Positions 10,563-21,901 of a DNA stretch of 64,000 bases are shown piece by piece. Each line of letters begins with the position of its first letter. The first letter of the stretch is position 1. The notes below the pieces were generated by a model, which worked only from the letters and a program-made list of their open reading frames with translations, was not told the origin of the DNA and searched no databases. A program made the position numbers and the translations under genes. Source of the DNA: Tamarix chinensis (taxonomy: Eukaryota > Streptophyta > Magnoliopsida > Caryophyllales > Tamaricaceae); the NCBI GenBank assembly GCA_030549775.1, contig CM060181.1:60819701-60883700 (forward strand), written 5' to 3'.

Positions 10563-12177
10563 TTAACTTATTGCTTGTCGTTGAGCAATATCATAACATG
10601 CACATGAATACATCAAGAAACACAAGAGAAGCAGGTTACGGAATACAAGATTTATTAGATTGGAATTATTCATGTACGAAGCTCAACTTGTACTGAGACT
10701 GAAAAATACTTGTAAATCATGAAATATCAATGATAAAAATATTTTTGGATCACACCCTAAATCACCTTAAAAACAGTCTTATCAAATGCTCAAATGGTTA
10801 AGGAATGAAAATTATAATAGTTAGTATCTCATCATGCAAATTAGATTAAGACTAATGAAATTCAAATTGGTAGATTCTTACTTTCGGGATGTGGAAACGC
10901 TCACTCTTATGTATATAGGGTATGATGTGTTTACTCTCAAATCTTCTCCAAATGATAATGATCGCCCATATGTTTGCTATTATTCTCAATTCGCCACTCC
11001 TAAAAAGAACTAAAGTATATAAGAATCAAAAGGTCTTCAAATTTGGTTGTCATGGGGCTAGGGTTCTAAGGTGGGATGGAATTTTGGGATTGTAGCTAGA
11101 CTCTACCAAGTAGAGAAGCAATTTCTTTATTTCAATTAAATAACAATTCCTCCTCTTTTCCTTTACTTCACCTCCCTTTTTTTTTCATTTAACTTCTTCT
11201 TTTTTATTATTATCTTCACACCCTTCCTTTCGATCAAATAACATCAAAAGACATGAAATTTTATTCTCTTCTTCTTCTTTTTCTTTTCTTTTATTATTTT
11301 TAGAAGAAAAATGCTTAGCCACTTCATCCATTTGTTTTTATGATATCCACACCCCCATACTTAGATTTCACCTTATTAACCAAACAGAAGTTCTCCTTGA
11401 AAATCTATTGCTCCACTAGTCGTAGAGTAAAGAGGAAAAATGCATATGGAGATTCGTTGTTAAGAAAGGTTATATCAATAGAATAGGTCTTTAGGCTCAA
11501 AGGGGTTATACAATGGATAACAATTATCAAGGTGAGATATTTGGTCTTGTAGCTAATAAAGAAAGAAGAGTGCCTTTATCATTTTCAAATATCCTAAAGT
11601 TCTATGTAGTCTTGAAGAGAACTAATGGCAAATTCTAGTTTCACATATCATTGGAGAATGTACACAAAAGTAAAATACATTTTGGATAAACAATATATCC
11701 AATGACTAGGTCCAAGCGCTCACCAAGGTGTATCTACCAATTTTTCAATTTCAGTTCATCCCATTCCTAGTCAATGCATGATTTGATTTCTAATCATTAT
11801 AACTTTCTTTCCTTCACTGTTATCACATTCTCAATTTCTATCTTTAAGGTTTCAAAAGATGTTGATCAAAACATACAATAAGTATAAAATTATCCTTTTC
11901 GAAAATAATTCAGTCCCATACTTTGTTTTACTTAGTATATGGATTACTCAAATCTAATACTTCCTGTTTTTTTTTTTTAAAAAAAGTGCAGGTGAACAAC
12001 TAGTACATAAAGTAGATAGGAATAAAATAACTAACTACCACTTAGCATAAATATATAACATTTACGAACTATTTCTACTTAAGAATAATCACAAGCCTAC
12101 GAATGCTAATGCACCCCCTAATTATTGTGTTCATTGTCCCTAATGAACAAATGCAAGAGAAAGATGAAGAAGAGGTT
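10563..12177 (-). other. Athila 3' untranslated stretch
   Basis: No coding pattern is seen on either strand. It is AT-rich with T-rich runs (11160-11220, 11260-11310) and a poly(T)/poly(A) junction at about 11970. It lies between the last ORF and the polypurine tract and is taken as element 3' UTR. Confidence 0.6.
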
Positions 12178-13433
12178 TCAAGAGGGAGGTGGAGGTGGGT
12201 CTCGGCTCCCAAAATGGAAATCATAAAGAGTTTTCATCATCTCCATCATTTGATTTTGGTTATGGCAAATGGAATCCAATTGGGAATATACTTGATTTTG
12301 AAATTGGAGATGCCATTCTAGAACAAAAGTTGAGGAATAAGAAGAGCTGGCTTGGGATCGGGGAGGTGGTGGCAATGGTGCATGGTCACCACGAGGTGGA
12401 ATAGGATGTTCGATGGCTAACGGGGTAGGGTTATCATCATCCTCACTAGGCTGCCAATTCAATGGGTTTAAAGGATCGTTTTGGTAGGGTTAGGTAGAGG
12501 AAAGAAAACATATCCCTAGTAGGAAAGGTACCACGCATTACCTCTACGCTCAATAAGATGCGTAACACGACAATGTTTGATATCAATGCGCGTGCTCATG
12601 GCCTTAATGGGTATATCCTCGGGGAGGGGTATGTCCAAACTTATATAGATAGTGGTAATTAAACCACCGATGACAATGTCCCCCTGTTTTGAATTACCGA
12701 CCCTTTGAAATTGTTTTGCAATAAAATAGGCAGTACCAACAGAGTAGTGTTCAAGCATAGAATAGAGAAAGAAGAGTTCAATTGAATGAACCACCCCAGT
12801 ACTATCTCCCCTCCCAAAGATGGTTGTAGCCAAAAGCCTTTGTATGTATCGGAAGACTAGGTTAAAAATCCTAGAGGATTTTGCTTTAGAAATGCGGAAG
12901 GTATTGGGTGTAGGCATATTCGCTATATCACCTATTTTAGCGAAAAAGTTGTTGGCATGGAACCAGGGTAAAATGAATCGCAACCCCTGTGGAAGCAACA
13001 TAAAAATGTGGGCAAGTTCATGCACGACTAATTGCCTATCTTCATTAAAGAGGCAAAAAGAAACATACCCTTGATTATTTTTAGTCTCACTGATGTCACC
13101 AACTTCAGCAAAAAGTTCAAAAGTACTCAAAAATTCTAAAGTCAAGCGCCGATAGGTATGATTTGTACCATAGACAAAGTTATGCAATCCTATAGTTCTA
13201 AGCATGTGCATGACTTGATCATGAATACCTAATGTATGTAAACACCCATTATCCAGATATCTAGTGCCAGTGATACGCCTTTGAGACAAGTAATCGTACC
13301 TTTGTTGTTGTTCCGGTGTAGTAAAAATTATACCTAAATCATTGGGCCAGTTACGTCGTTATCTCGCTTGAGTGGGTGATGATCGGGACCTTGAGGATTT
13401 GCCTTCGGATCGCTGCTTCTTTTTCGGTGCCAT
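12178..13433 (-). pseudogene. Athila ORF downstream of pol (ATHILA ORF-1-like), broken
   Basis: The frame opens with an ATG at 13433 and a basic start MAPKKKQRSEGKSSRSRSSP. It then meets an in-frame TAA about 25 codons in, continues as an uninterrupted 257-codon run (13289-12516) and stops again. A proline-rich tail (12462-12178) follows in a shifted frame. The phrase TYRRLTLEFLSTFE is the hallmark of the ATHILA ORF-1 protein family found in these elements. Its function is not established; its position after integrase is where Athila elements carry an env-like gene, but I see no convincing signal peptide or membrane segment in the readable part. The lysine-rich start could be a nuclear-localisation signal (inference). 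The bases just before the ATG (TTGTGTAG) look like a splice acceptor. Confidence 0.75.
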
Positions 13434-14149
13434 CTACACAATTTGTCAACATAAAAAAAATGAGACTGTGAGTCTTGGTTGATTTGTGTAATGGAGTATA
13501 TAGAGACATAAAGATTATAAATTGGATGCTAAGAAACAATGTCATAAACATGAACTTGCAACAAACATAATGTTACTCTTGCAAGAATATGATTAGCCTA
13601 CAATGATAACTACACACAATATTCACTGAATGCATACATATACCCTAACCATATCATTCACCCAGTTTTATAATTGTGCAAGCTATGGAACAAAATCACC
13701 CAATGTCCAATCTCATTGTGTCAGCATATGTAAGCACAACCAAGGAATACGATTTCAGTATTGCTGCATGATGGGGAAGAACCACTTACCTTGATTGTGC
13801 GAAAACAGGTTATGAAAATGAAAGAAAGCGGAGAAATGATATTGGAATGACAAGTTCCACGAAAACCCTAAAGTAATTTTCAGAAAATGGAAGGGTTAAT
13901 GCTCGAATTGGAATTAGGGTTTGATGTAAGGGTGCCGCTTGTTTCTGTAATGGAATGACACAAATGTCTATAGGGAAAAGAAAATTAAGGGTGGAGAAAA
14001 AAAATGGAAGCTTAATGTGGGTAGGAATTGTTAGGAGTTGAAGATTTTAGTGAGAAAATGAAGGAATTCGAAGGGGTAGACAGACAGAGGAGCGTAGCGA
14101 AGAGATGGAGTCAAAGAGAGTAAAGGACTGTATTTTCTCAGATCTGTAA
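13434..14149 (-). other. Athila spacer between integrase and last ORF
   Basis: About 700 bases without recognisable coding. On the minus strand the end nearest the ORF has a T-run and TTGTGTAG before the ATG, resembling a 3' splice site. The frame at 13351-13551 is a shadow. Confidence 0.5.
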
Positions 14150-14560
14150 ACACGGGGGAGAAAAAGGATGTTGTGGACAAACACGGACCGTATTTCATAA
14201 ATACGGTACCCCCGTGTTAATTTTTAAACATTCTATTTTAGAAAAAAAATGACAAAGAAGGAAACACGGGCCGTGTTTAAAAATACGGAAACCCGTGTGA
14301 TTTTTGAAGCTCTCTAGAATACTGAAATTTTTCTGCAGATAGAGAAACACGGGCCGTGTTTAAAAATACGGACCTCCTGTGTTAATTTTGGATCTCTTTG
14401 GAATTTTGAAATTTTCTGCAAAGGGAAAAACACGGGTCTTGTTTGGAAATACGGATTCCCTGTGTTATTTTTGAAGCTCTCTGGAATTCTGAAATTTTTC
14501 TGTAGAGAGGGAAACACGGGCCGTGTTTAAAAATACAACCCCCCGTGTTTTTTTTGCCAA
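14150..14560 (-). repeat. 83-bp tandem array of ACACGG...CCGTGT palindromes
   Basis: GAAACACGGGCCGTGTTTAA recurs with small changes at 14261, 14343, 14427 and 14511 (spacing 82-84 bases), each followed by a second arm pair of the form ATACGGA...CCGTGT and by GAAGCTCTCTGGAATTCTGAAA. A more divergent unit lies at 14185-14220. The same palindromes occur in both LTRs. The open frames at 14314-14600 are products of the repeat, not genes. Confidence 0.85.
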
Positions 14561-14632
14561 AATGAAAATAAACTACAAACGTATTTCCACACATATACAC
14601 ATTATGTACATATAAATAAACTACAAAATAAA

Positions 14633-16074
14633 CTACGTAAAAAGAAAAGTACGAGATACGGAAAACTTATGTACAACACTTGGGTGTTTCCCAAGTGACA
14701 AAATGCGATTCATTAAGCCCTCATAATTGAGAGTGGTAAAATCTACCACTTTTAAATTTTGCACTTGGTGTCTTTCGTAATAAGGTTTGAGGCGGTGTCC
14801 ATTGACTTTCCACATCTTTCCTGTTTTCTCACTCTTAATTTCTACTGCACCATGAGAAAACACATTAGTCACAACAAACGGGCCGATCCATCTTGACCTC
14901 AATTTCCCTGGAATCAACTTCAATCGAGAATGATATAATAAAACTTTTTGACCAATTTCAAAACTTTTTCTAAGAATGAACTTATCATGAACTGCCTTAG
15001 TTCTTCCAATTCTTGTAGTTGGAGTCGCCTATGTCTTCTAATTTCAGTTGACTCCATGTTACATTTCTTTACGGCCCAAAAAGCTTTATGTTCTAACTCA
15101 ACCGGTAGATGACAAGGCTTACCGTAAACCAGACGATATGGAGACATACCAATTGGAGTCTTGAAAGCTGTATGATAAGCCCAGAGAGCATCATTAAGAT
15201 GTAAGCTCCAATCCTTTCTTGTTGGTTTCACCATTTTTTCCAAGATTGATTTGATTTCCCGGTTGGATACCTCGGCTTGACCATTGGTTTGTGGATGATA
15301 TGCTATAGAGATTTGATGTGTCACATGATATTTCTTTAATAGGGCTTCTACGGTTCTGTTGCAGAAGTGTGAACCTTTGTCGTTAATGATGGCTTTCAGT
15401 AAGCTAAACCTTGTAAAAATATTAGTTCAAAGAAATTCTGCAACAACCTTAGCATCATCAGTACGGGTGGCCTTGGCCTCCACCCATTTTGACACATAAT
15501 CAACAGCAACAAGAATGTATTTGAACCCGAAAGAGGATGGAAAGGGTCCCATAAAATCCATACCCCAAACATCAAAGATTTCGTATGCTATGATAGGAGT
15601 TTGTGGCATTTCATTTCTAGGACCTAATCCCCCAGTGTTTTGACAGATTTCACACATTTTACAAAATTCATGAGCATCCTTAAACAATGTAGGCCAAAAG
15701 AATCCACTCTCTAAAACTTTATAAGCTGTTCGTTTGGGACCAAAGTGTCCCCCACAAGCATAACTGTGACAAAAGTGTAAAATAGACAGAATCTCAATAT
15801 CAGGAATACATCTTCTAATGATTTGATTGGCACATTGTTTCCACAAGTATGGATCATCCCATACAAAATATTTTGCATGACTTTTCATTCTATCTGTCTG
15901 TGCTTTAGTAAAGTGTGAGGGAAATACCTTAGCTACTAGAAAATTTACAATGTCAGCATACCATGGTATCTCATTCCCAATGACATGAAGTTGCTCGTCC
16001 GGAAATGCTTCATTGATAGGTACTTCAACTTCAACTTCTTTGATTAACCAACTTAGATGATCTGCTACTCTGTT
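14633..16074 (-). pseudogene. Athila integrase, broken
   Basis: The catalytic core and zinc-binding region of a Ty3/gypsy integrase are readable. The N-terminal His/Cys region spans about 15800-15630 (HFCHS..GGHFG and CKMCEICQ). The first catalytic Asp is in GMDFMGPF (codon 15556-15558), the second in NDKGSHFCN (about 15379-15381), and the Glu in [11 protein letters not shown] (about 15255). A TGA at about 15424 interrupts the core, a TAA at 16075 separates it from RNase H, and a frameshift near 14985 precedes the C-terminal module ([10 protein letters not shown], 14900). Despite the breaks all three catalytic acids are present. In an intact element it would insert the cDNA into chromosomes. 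Confidence 0.88.
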
Positions 16075-16700
16075 TTATGTTCCTTTCTTATCTTTAATGC
16101 AAATATTGAATTCTTGGAGTAGAAGAATCCATCTAATCAGTCGTGGTTTTGCCTCTTTCTTTGCTAAAAAATATTTCAACGTTGCATGATCAGAATAAAC
16201 AATTATTTCAGTTCCTAACAGATAAGAACGAAATTTATCCAAAGAAAAGACAATGGCAAGAAGCTCCTTTTCGATAGTTGTGTAGTTAAGTTGAGCTTCA
16301 TTCAATGTTCGTGAGGCATAATATATCACATGTGGATCTTTCCCGATCCTTTGACCTAACACTGCACCAACAGCAAAGTTAGATGCACCACACATCAATT
16401 CAAATGGGAAGTTCCAATTAGGTAGTTGAAGTATGGGTGCACTTATCAATTTTTCCTTTAAATGGTCAAATGATCTCTGGCATGCATCATCAAATTGAAA
16501 TTCCGTTTCTTTTTTACGAAGCTTACATAATGGTTGGGCTATTTTAGAAAAATCCTTGATAAATCGGTGGTAAAACCCGGCATGCCCTAAAAATGAACGA
16601 ACATCTTTGACAGTTGATGGATAAGGTAATGAAGCAATAAGATCAATTTTTACTTTATCTACTTCAATTCCTTTGGCTGAAATAACATGTCCCAAAACTA
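16075..16700 (-). pseudogene. Athila RNase H, catalytic Asp lost
   Basis: The domain is readable as [38 protein letters not shown] and [13 protein letters not shown]. In this family the first block normally reads with two Asp residues flanking Ala-Ser; here they are Gly (codon 16387-16389) and Asn, so the first catalytic Asp is gone. The frame is continuous with the C-terminal half of RT and stops at 16075. RNase H would remove the RNA strand during reverse transcription; this copy should not. Confidence 0.85.
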
Positions 16701-17560
16701 TTCCTTGTTGGACCATAAAATGGCATTTTTCAGAGTTTAGCACAAGATTTGTTTCCAGACATCTTTTCAAGATAAGGGTCAAATTACCTAGGCATTCTTC
16801 AAAAGTATCTCCATGAATACTAAAATCATCCATGAATACCTTGATAATTTTCTCCAGATATTCAGAAATATGCTTACCATACACCTTTGAAATGTAGCTG
16901 GAGCATTACATAATCCAAATGGCATGTGTCGATACGCAAACATACCGTAGGGACATGTAAATGTGGTTTTCTCTTGATCTTCTGGAGCTATGGCAACCTG
17001 CACATATCCAGAATAACCATCAAGAAAACAATAATAAGCATGACCTGCTAGCCGTTTTAACATTTGATCCATAAATGGTAAAGGAAAATGATCTTTCCTA
17101 GTCATGGAGTTCATCTTTCTATAGTCAACACATACTCTCCAACCATTTTGATCTCTAGTAGGAACCATCTCTCCTTTATCATTCTCCACTACTGTTATTT
17201 CTGTTTTCTTTGGGACAACTTGAAGCGGACTTACCCAACTACTATCAGAAATTGGGCATATGACTCCTACACTTAGCAATTTTAAAACCTCTTTCTTCAC
17301 AACCTCCATCATTATCGGATTCAACCTACGTTGTACTTGTCTACTTGGCTTCACATCCTCTTCCATTAATATCTGATGCATACAAACTGAAGGACTAATA
17401 CCCTTAATATCAGCAACTGTCCATCCCAAAGCTGATTTGTATTTCTTCAACACATTTACCAGTTTTTCTTCTTGTTGAGATGTTAGTTCACTAGATATAA
17501 TAACCGAAAGGGTATTCTTATCTCCTAAGAATGCATATTTGAGATGGTCAGGTAAAGGCT
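16701..17560 (-). pseudogene. Athila reverse transcriptase, frameshifted
   Basis: RT motifs are clear: [96 protein letters not shown] and the active site [10 protein letters not shown] (FMDD codons at 16826-16837). A frameshift near 16885, just before the active site, splits the domain over two frames. The active-site acids themselves are kept. The insertion between PKK and WRVCVDY is typical for Athila. Confidence 0.92.
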
Positions 17561-18300
17561 TCAACTCCACTTCAGGTGGTTGTTTTATGGAAGATATAGG
17601 TCTATCCACTGTCAATGGCAAATCCACAAATTTTCCAATTCTACTAGCACATGTTCCCAAAGCAATCACTACCTCCTTGATTTCTTCTTCAACGTCATAC
17701 AATTTGTTCAATTCTTCCAATCTTTCAGTTTCTATACCTTGTGTCAAAGTTATTTCCAAAGGATCAGATGACGATAATTGGTACACCATTTCAGTTAAAT
17801 TCTCAATGACATCAATCATAGATACCTCCTCACCATCTGTAGGATATCGCATGGAATCATATATGTTAAACTTATTAACTTCACTGCCAAATTCCATGGT
17901 TAACACTCCATTGTGGACATCAATTTTTGTTTTTGAAGTTTTTAGGAATGGTCTCCCCAACAATATAGGAGAGGGGTTAGCTAAACCATTATCTTACATA
18001 TCTAACACATAGAAATCTGCAGGAAGAACCAACTCATTTACCTGAACTAAGACATCCTCAATAACCCCTTCAGGATATGTGTTAGATCTATCAGCCAATT
18101 AGATAACAACACGAGTTTCCTTTAAAGGACATAGACTTAGGGTGTTGAAGATAGATAAAGGCATGACATTTATTGAAGCACCTAAGTCAAGCATGCATTT
18201 TTCATACATCGTGTTTCCAATTTTGCAAGGTATAGTGAAAATACCTGGATCTGTGCAATTTGGTGGAAACTTTCTTTGCAATATTGCTGATACATTTTCT
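17561..18300 (-). pseudogene. Athila aspartic protease region, broken
   Basis: The active-site phrase MLDLGASINVMPLSIF (Asp codon 18186-18188) is the DLGA form usual in Athila. ILLGRPFLKTSKTKIDV downstream marks the flap/C-terminal part. Two in-frame stops (just below 18099 and near 17997) interrupt it. The protease would cut the polyprotein into gag and pol parts. The stretch after it down to RT is a linker rich in Glu and Val. Confidence 0.82.
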
Positions 18301-20174
18301 CCCACACTTACCTTCTCATTCTCATTAAGTTTCCTTTTGTTAGTACACAAATCCTTAAGGAATTTTGCATACCTTGGTACTTGTTTGATCGCATCAATGA
18401 GAGGAAGATTAACTTCTACCTTCTTGAATATGTCAAATATCTTCTTGTCATGATTTACCTTCTTGTTTTTGGCCAACCTGCTAGGAAAAGTAGCAGGAAT
18501 TTTTATAAGAGAATGTGACTTACTCTTCATCGTTTGTTGTGAATTTTCACTTATTTCTTCTTCAGCCATTGTTTCATCTGGCTCTTTCCTTGTGTCATCT
18601 TCTTCACTCACTTTTCTTGGATCTGACAATTGTTTCCCACTGTGAGTTGTGATAGCACTAGCATTATCCTTAGGATTTCTTTCGGTCTGGCTAGGAAATT
18701 CTGAAGAGCCTTGTGTTTGTAGTTTTCCAAGGGAATCTGCTAGTTGACTCACTTGATTTTCCAAATTCTTAATACCATTTATGGTCTCTTGTTGGAATTG
18801 TAATGTATTGGTAGCCAAAGATTTTACCAAGTCTTCCAAAGGCATACCTCCCGATTGTTGTGGAACTTGCGTTGGAGGCATCGGTTGAAATGGTGGTCTT
18901 TGCTAATTTGGTGGAATTTGGAAAAACATGGGAGGTGGATTTCCTCCTTGCTGATTTTGATACACCTGTGGTCGGAAAGATGAGTTACCACTTTGTTGAG
19001 TGTTTCCATACCTTAGATTCGGGTGATCCTTCCATCCAGGATTATATGTTGGAGCAAATGGATCATTCCTTTTTGGTAATGGTTGTCATTCAATGGTGTT
19101 TACTTGTTGTTCTTCCTGCAAAGTAGGACACATGTTAGTTGGATGACCAATAAAAGAACAAATTCCACATACCTTGGCAGGAATCTTTTCTCCTACAACT
19201 CTTTCCACAAGAGCTGTCAAATTCGATACTTACATTTTTAATTCAGCAATATTGGTTTCTTTCACCTGTTGAGACATAGAAGTATTGCCCCTGTTACAAT
19301 ATTGAGAGTTAGATGCCATATTAGCAATTAACCTTTTAGCTTCGATGGGTGTTTTATCAACCAAAGCACCACCACTAGCAGCATCTATCATATTGCGATC
19401 CATAGGAGATAAGCCTTCATAAAAATATTGTATTAATAATTGTTCACTAATTTGATGATTAGGAAAACTACCACACAATTTCTTGAAACGTTCCTAATAT
19501 TCATGTAAGGATTCTCCTCCATCTTGCGTAATACCACATATTTCCTTTCTTATATTAGTTGCTCTTGATGAAGGAAAGTATTTTTCAAGGAAAACCTTTT
19601 GCATATCAGTCCAAGTATTTACCGACCCTGTTGGTAAATCATATAACCATTCCCTAGCAGCATCAGCTAAAGCAAAAGGAAAAGCTTTGAGTTTGAGTTG
19701 ATCTACACTTACTCCATTTGGTTTCATACCAGAACAAGCTATATGGAATTCCTTAAGAAATTTATTTGGGTCATTGAAATAACCTGAACCCATGGAGTTG
19801 TTATCTCTAAAACCTGTAAAAATAGGTAAAGCTCGTATTAATCCAGGTTTGATCTCACAAGTATCATTATCAGCAGGATAATTAATGCATAAAAGATTAG
19901 GGTTGAAGATAGGAGCAGCTAGCTCCTTCAGAGTTCGATCTGCCATCGGTGGATTAATGTAGCACGGTGTACTACACAAATCCTCTATACGGTCTTCTCC
20001 CAAATTTGTGGAACTTTCTTCAGAAGGTAATGGAATATGGCTAGCGTGTTCCAATTTCCCTCTCATCCTGGTTGCAATTGGAGAGGAGGAGTTTGGATCT
20101 ATGGCTGGAATAATTTGTCCTTGATGCTCGATTGCAAATGATCTCAATAGCGAGTGCCTGAAGATTTCACACAA
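18301..20174 (-). pseudogene. Athila gag, interrupted by several stops
   Basis: The frame opens at 20174 and contains the retrotransposon-gag core (FLKEFHIACSGMKPNGV, LKLKAFPFALADAAREWLY, WTDMQKVFLEKYFPSSRA, IRKEICGI), then HQISEQLLIQYFYEGL and MIDAASGGALVDKTP. A CCHC zinc knuckle CGICSFIGHPTNMC lies near 19130-19170. The phrase NPGWKDHPNLRY follows, then a Gln-rich and acidic linker towards protease. In-frame stops occur at about 19491, 19226, 19090 and 18903; there is no frameshift. Gag forms the particle and binds RNA through the knuckle. Confidence 0.9.
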
Positions 20175-20264
20175 TCAAAAATTAGATGAGTTCACGTGAA
20201 GAATTTATCAAAAACTAAAATAAGAAACCACAACAAAAACAAAACTAAAGATTATAATTGCCAT

Positions 20265-20282
20265 TCACCGACAACGACGCCA
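20265..20282 (-). other. Athila primer-binding site (tRNA-Asp type)
   Basis: On the minus strand TGGCGTCGTTGTCGGTGA lies seven bases inside the 5' LTR. It matches the Athila-type site TGGCGCCGTTGCCGGGGA, complementary to the tRNA-Asp 3' end, with three changes. Confidence 0.85.
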
Positions 20283-20289
20283 AAAAATT

Positions 20290-21849
20290 TGATGCACTGT
20301 CATGAATACAACAAATTTAAATAAATCCTAAATCCCAAATAAGTAGTATATGGCAAGAAAGAGTCGAACCCACAAGGAATGACATTTTAATCACTAATTT
20401 TGCTATTGATGTTATAACCTCGTTTATACAATTTCATTGATTCTTATACTAAATTTAATTGTACTAAGTCTGAATCACGAATTGACAAATACTGGAGGAA
20501 TGAATTGATGATGGAATTAAAATGCCAAACATTCAAATAAGAAGAATGATTCTAAACAATTTAATGTTGACTTAGGAAATTCAGAATAAAAAATTCCCAT
20601 ACTTCCTCTCAACCTTAGTAAATTGAATATGCTCTCAATTTATTTTATAACCATTTAATAACCTAGGTTACGAACACTAGATTCAATTAATGGTAGCATT
20701 ATAAACGTAAAAGCAGCCAACTACAATCATAATCACAAAAGCTCGGATTATGCAATTGCACGAATTAATGGATAATATTAATAATTAATCTTCTTGCTAC
20801 TATAGACAAATTAATTAACAAATACGGGTTAATTTCATTGTCTTAGCAAAGATAAAGTTCTAAACCAAATAGGTGATCAATCTAATTAGTTTAAAAATCT
20901 TAATCTATAATATGGAATCATTCAATTTGATCCATTAATTCAATTAAACTTCATCTAGAATCAAACATTTAAAATATGAAATGGTAATTAGGATATAATT
21001 CCATCCTCAAATCATCCTACCCTGTTCAAATTACTCAAATGTCTACATATTTACAATTCATACAATTACATATAAATCTTGAAAATTAATAACAACAACA
21101 CATTCACGAATTCTATTATTGAAACAATTAGATGATAATGTAGTGAACACAAATAAAATTACAGAAAATCTACTTAGATTTAACAAAAATGAAGATACTG
21201 AAATTTATAAAGGAATAGAGGAGACTTATCAATTGAAGTGCAGAATGTCAAATCATTAATAGAATTCAAGAAGATCAAAAAGTTGGAATTGTGCATTACA
21301 TGTATATTCTAGAGGAATAAAGGAAGAAAAATACATTCCAATTGTTTTTGATCTCTCCCTTTCTGTCTCGAACCCTGTTCTTAGATAGAAATTTATCAGA
21401 AACAAGTCCCGCGGATAGTTACACATTTTTAAATGGAAACATGGTCCGTGTTTTGGAAACACGGGACCCCCGTGTTTTCTTCCAACTATTCTGCTGACAA
21501 GGATTTAAAGATCGATGCTCGAGATAAATAACATGGCCCGTGTTTATGAAACATAGGACCCCCGTGTTTTTGATCTTTCCACTCAATTCCTTTGAATGTT
21601 TTAGCTTAGCTTCTCTGGATGTATTTATTCCCTTTCCAACTTCGCTCTCCTTGATTCAACATTTCTTGATGTGTTCTCTACTTGATTTCTTCTTTTCAAT
21701 GATTTCTCCTTGAATTTCTTCAATTTTTTCCTTTTCTGTAAAATCTATTCAAAGGAGGAAAACTCAACAAAAAGATTAAATCTAATAGAATTAATGAGAG
21801 ATAAATGATATTTTTAAACATGAAAATAATCGATAAATCTCATCTATCA
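20290..21849 (-). mobile_element. Athila 5' LTR
   Basis: TGATGCACTG...CATCTATCA on the plus strand, 1560 bases, the partner of 8996-10549 (1554 bases). It would carry the promoter; no TATA box stands out to me. The frame at 21256-21462 mirrors that at 9956-10162 and is not considered a gene. Confidence 0.93.
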
Positions 21850-21901
21850 TGTTATCATAATTTTAAACAAAATTCAAAGGATTTTATGATGGGGTACTAC
21901 A
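21850..21901 (-). mobile_element. Target duplication and start of chromovirus 3' LTR (X2), right piece
   Basis: TGTTA (21850-21854) is the target duplication. On the minus strand the LTR starts TGTAGTACCCC at 21901, preceded by a purine tract AAGGGGATAG (about 21905-21915). The LTR resumes at 8995. Confidence 0.65.

Larger units (their letters stand above)
8996..21849 (-). mobile_element. Athila-type LTR retrotransposon, full length, defective
   Basis: A complete 12.85-kb element lies on the minus strand. It has two LTRs (8996-10549 and 20290-21849), a 5-bp target duplication TGTTA at 8991-8995 and 21850-21854, a primer-binding site of the tRNA-Asp type and a purine tract beside the left LTR. 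Internal order on the minus strand is gag, protease, RT, RNase H, integrase, a palindrome-rich spacer and an Athila-specific ORF. This is the standard order of the Athila lineage of Ty3/gypsy (Metaviridae). All coding parts carry stops or frameshifts, so it is not autonomous now. It is inserted into the LTR of a minus-strand chromovirus. Confidence 0.93.

Noticed and set aside
12103..12404. Plus-strand open frames opposite the Athila ORF
   Set aside because: Shadows of the minus-strand coding sequence, which matches the ATHILA ORF family.
13351..13551. 66-codon minus-strand frame upstream of the Athila ORF
   Set aside because: Out of frame with the ORF that carries the recognisable Athila protein and rich in Leu/Ile by composition.
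14314..14600. Two minus-strand open frames with repeated HGPCF phrases
   Set aside because: Produced by the 83-bp palindrome array; period and product repeat together.
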